The notes beneath the pieces were generated by a model, which saw only the letters and a program-made list of their open reading frames with translations, did no database searches and was not told the origin of the DNA. This document shows positions 37,441 through 39,626 of a stretch of 39,626 nt of DNA, one piece after another. The position numbers and the translations under genes were made by a program. The stretch's first letter is position 1. The number at the start of each line of letters is the position of its first letter. This stretch comes from Pseudomonas sp. LS-2 (lineage in GTDB: Bacteria > Pseudomonadota > Gammaproteobacteria > Pseudomonadales > Pseudomonadaceae). The stretch is from the NCBI RefSeq assembly GCF_003605735.1, contig NZ_QXTJ01000001.1, positions 35,867 through 75,492 on the forward strand, written 5' to 3'.

Positions 37441-37866
37441 TTAGCGCGAACTGCGCACCATGTCGACGTGGGGCAGACCCGCTTCGAGGAACTCTTCGCT
37501 GACCACGGTGAAGCCGAAACGCTCGTAGAACGCGGTGGCATGCACTTGAGCGCTGAGCTTCTGGTGCTTGAGGTCGCGGTTTTCCGCCTCGGTGATCAAT
37601 GTGGTGAGCAGTGCGTCACCGACATTCAGGCCCCGCCAGTCCTTGAGCACCGACAGGCGACCGATTTCACCGTCCGGCAGCAGGCGTGCCGTGCCGATCG
37701 GATAGTCGCCTTCCAGTGCCAGGAAGTGCAGGGCGCCTGCGTCTTCAGCGTCCCATTCCAGTTCGGGCGGTACCGATTGCTCGGCAATGAACACGGCTTC
37801 GCGAATGCGCCGGATGTCGGCGTTATCTTTCTGCCAGTCGGCTACCCGTACACGGATCTTATTCAT
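37441..37866 (-). CDS. GNAT family N-acetyltransferase
   Basis: The 141-residue protein has the GNAT fold. The acetyl-CoA pyrophosphate loop is RGLNVGDALLTTLI after the strand IGRLSVLKDW (about residues 68-92), and the later AFYERFGF segment is the typical final helix and strand. EAVFIAEQSVPPELEWD at the N-terminus is characteristic of the ElaA-like branch. The substrate is not known. The ATG at 37866 overlaps the roxA stop by 8 bases, so the two genes are co-translated; the longer frame upstream lies inside roxA. Confidence 0.9.
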   Translation of the reverse strand: MNKIRVRVADWQKDNADIRRIREAVFIAEQSVPPELEWDAEDAGALHFLALEGDYPIGTARLLPDGEIGRLSVLKDWRGLNVGDALLTTLITEAENRDLKHQKLSAQVHATAFYERFGFTVVSEEFLEAGLPHVDMVRSSR

Positions 37867-39025
37867 CAGCAAACCCCAGACTTCCTTGTTTGACCAGCTC
37901 ACAGAGCAAGTCGCGACCATCTTCATCTGCCAGCCATTGGCCCAGATTATCCATATGCAGTGCATCGGCCGCGCAGACCAGTTTCAACAGTTCGCGCAGA
38001 CGGCCGGGCAGCAGGCGGCTTTGACCGCTGGCGAACAGCAGCAAGTCGTCGTCCACCTCGGACCATGCCAGACGCGCACTCGGATTGCGAATCAGGATCG
38101 CGCCCTGTTCGAGGCTGTCCAGCAGTTCGGCGTCGTCCAGCTCCGGGCCTGTCACCAGTTCCGGGTAGCGCGGCTCGGTCATGAACTGGCCGAACCAGGT
38201 CAACAGCAGGCGTTCGTCGCCCATGTGCTCGGCCAGCAGCGCCTTGAGGCGGTCCAGGGCGTCGCGCTGAATCTGGTGCGGGTCGCTGACCGGCTGGGCA
38301 TCGGCGTCGGTGTAGCGCTCTTCATCGGACATGAACTGGCTGAGGAAGTCGGTGAAGTGGGTCAGCACTTCAGCGGCGCTCGGTGCGCGGAAACCGACGG
38401 AATAGGTCAGGCAGTCGTCCACGGCCACACCCCAGTGAGCCAGGCGTGGCGGCAAGTAGAGCATGTCGCCCGGCTCCAGCGTCCACTCGTCGCTGCCCTG
38501 GAAATCGGCAAGGATGCGCAGGTCCGCGTGCTCCAGCAGCGGGCTGTCGGTGTCGCACATCTGGCCGATTTTCCAGTGGCGCTTGCCGTGGCCTTGCAGC
38601 AGGAACACGTCGTAGTTGTCGAAGTGCGGGCCGACGCTGCCACCTGGCGCTGCGTAGCTGATCATGACGTCGTCAATGCGCCAGCTGGGCAAGAAGCGGA
38701 AGTTTTCCAGCAGTTCGGCGACTTCCGGGACGAACTGGTCGACGGCCTGGACCAGCAGAGTCCATTCGGTTTCCGGGAGTTTGCTGAACTCGTCCTCGGC
38801 AAATGGGCCGCGACGCATTTCCCATGGGCGCACGCCGTTCTCAATGATCAGGCGCGACTCGACTTCTTCTTCCAGAGCCAGGCCTGCCAGTTCGTCGGGG
38901 TCGATCGGGCTTTCGAAATCCGGAATGGCCTGACGGATCAGCAGGGGTTTTTTCTGCCAGTAGTCGCGCAGGAATTCGCGCGCCGTGATGCCGCCAAGCA
39001 GCTGAACAGGAATATCAGGATTCAT
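37859..39025 (-). CDS. roxA: Ribosomal protein uL16 arginine hydroxylase (JmjC/cupin oxygenase)
   Basis: The 388-residue 2-oxoglutarate/Fe(II) oxygenase is of the YcfD/RoxA type, which hydroxylates an arginine of ribosomal protein L16. The iron facial triad is visible as His134-x-Asp136 in GPHFDNYDVFLLQ and His197 in RLAHWG. The N-terminal FLRDYWQKKPLLIRQA and the C-terminal winged-helix part are family features. A 7-bp inverted repeat lies just upstream of its ATG. Its position between purB and the GNAT gene matches other pseudomonads. Confidence 0.93.
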   Translation of the reverse strand: MNPDIPVQLLGGITAREFLRDYWQKKPLLIRQAIPDFESPIDPDELAGLALEEEVESRLIIENGVRPWEMRRGPFAEDEFSKLPETEWTLLVQAVDQFVPEVAELLENFRFLPSWRIDDVMISYAAPGGSVGPHFDNYDVFLLQGHGKRHWKIGQMCDTDSPLLEHADLRILADFQGSDEWTLEPGDMLYLPPRLAHWGVAVDDCLTYSVGFRAPSAAEVLTHFTDFLSQFMSDEERYTDADAQPVSDPHQIQRDALDRLKALLAEHMGDERLLLTWFGQFMTEPRYPELVTGPELDDAELLDSLEQGAILIRNPSARLAWSEVDDDLLLFASGQSRLLPGRLRELLKLVCAADALHMDNLGQWLADEDGRDLLCELVKQGSLGFADE

Positions 39026-39063
39026 GTGTAACCTATTGAAAAAACGTATTTTTCAGACTGGAA

Positions 39064-39088
39064 TAAAAACGCCCGGCTCAGCCGGGCG
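39064..39088 (-). terminator. Rho-independent terminator after purB
   Basis: CGCCCGGC and GCCGGGCG form a GC-rich stem with a 3-base loop; on the - strand a TTTTTATT run follows. It begins 22 bases after the purB stop. Confidence 0.9.
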
Positions 39089-39109
39089 CTTAGAGCGTGT
39101 GCGGTGCTA

Positions 39110-39626
<517 letters not shown>

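Overview
The window comes from a Pseudomonas chromosome, most likely of the fluorescens group. The evidence is the unbroken nuoA-nuoN operon with a fused nuoCD, the neighbouring aceA, GNAT, roxA and purB genes in an order familiar from Pseudomonas, a GTAGGAGCGCGCTTGC-type REP doublet, and a locus resembling BqsR/BqsS. Two blocks meet near position 12,000: the right-hand part of a prophage on the left, and conserved chromosome on the right.

Positions 1-12,060 hold a lambda-like siphovirus prophage that continues beyond the left edge. The tail-tip genes K, I and J lie on the + strand. A small lipoprotein gene with its own terminator is wedged between K and I. Behind J come five small tail or fibre genes, a terminator, and a lysis cassette of GH24 endolysin, Rz-type inner spanin and an Rz1 outer-spanin gene nested in another frame. 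After the lysis genes are an AT-richer membrane-protein gene with a TTG start, an apparent remnant of a second spanin gene, a LexA-box-controlled pair of small unknown genes, and a P4-type tyrosine integrase on the - strand. The attachment site should lie between the integrase and the patatin gene, but it cannot be fixed without the left end.

Positions 12,064-18,944 are chromosomal. A patatin-like phospholipase on the - strand is followed on the + strand by a tightly overlapping operon of two PepSY proteins, an OmpR-type regulator and a histidine kinase. This matches the bqs/car locus of P. aeruginosa. A TTCAG-N6-TTAAG element, one mismatch from the published BqsR box, lies upstream. A Cache-domain chemoreceptor and an AI-2E-family permease follow.

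Positions 19,098-34,030 are the complete NADH dehydrogenase I operon on the - strand (nuoA, B, CD, E, F, G, H, I, J, K, L, M, N). It has a good sigma70-type promoter at 34,120-34,148 and a strong terminator after nuoN. The 488-base gap to aceA also holds a Fur-like palindrome.

Positions 34,519-39,626, all on the - strand, carry isocitrate lyase, a secretin-N-domain protein, a GNAT acetyltransferase overlapping a ribosomal-oxygenase (RoxA) gene, and the 3' part of purB. The 624 bases upstream of aceA hold two TGTAGT...ACTACA palindromes and a REP doublet. One palindrome has the 28-bp geometry described for RccR at aceA. The most rewarding signals are these operators, the BqsR-like box, the phage moron lipoprotein, the SOS cassette, and the inverted repeat that straddles the likely integrase start.
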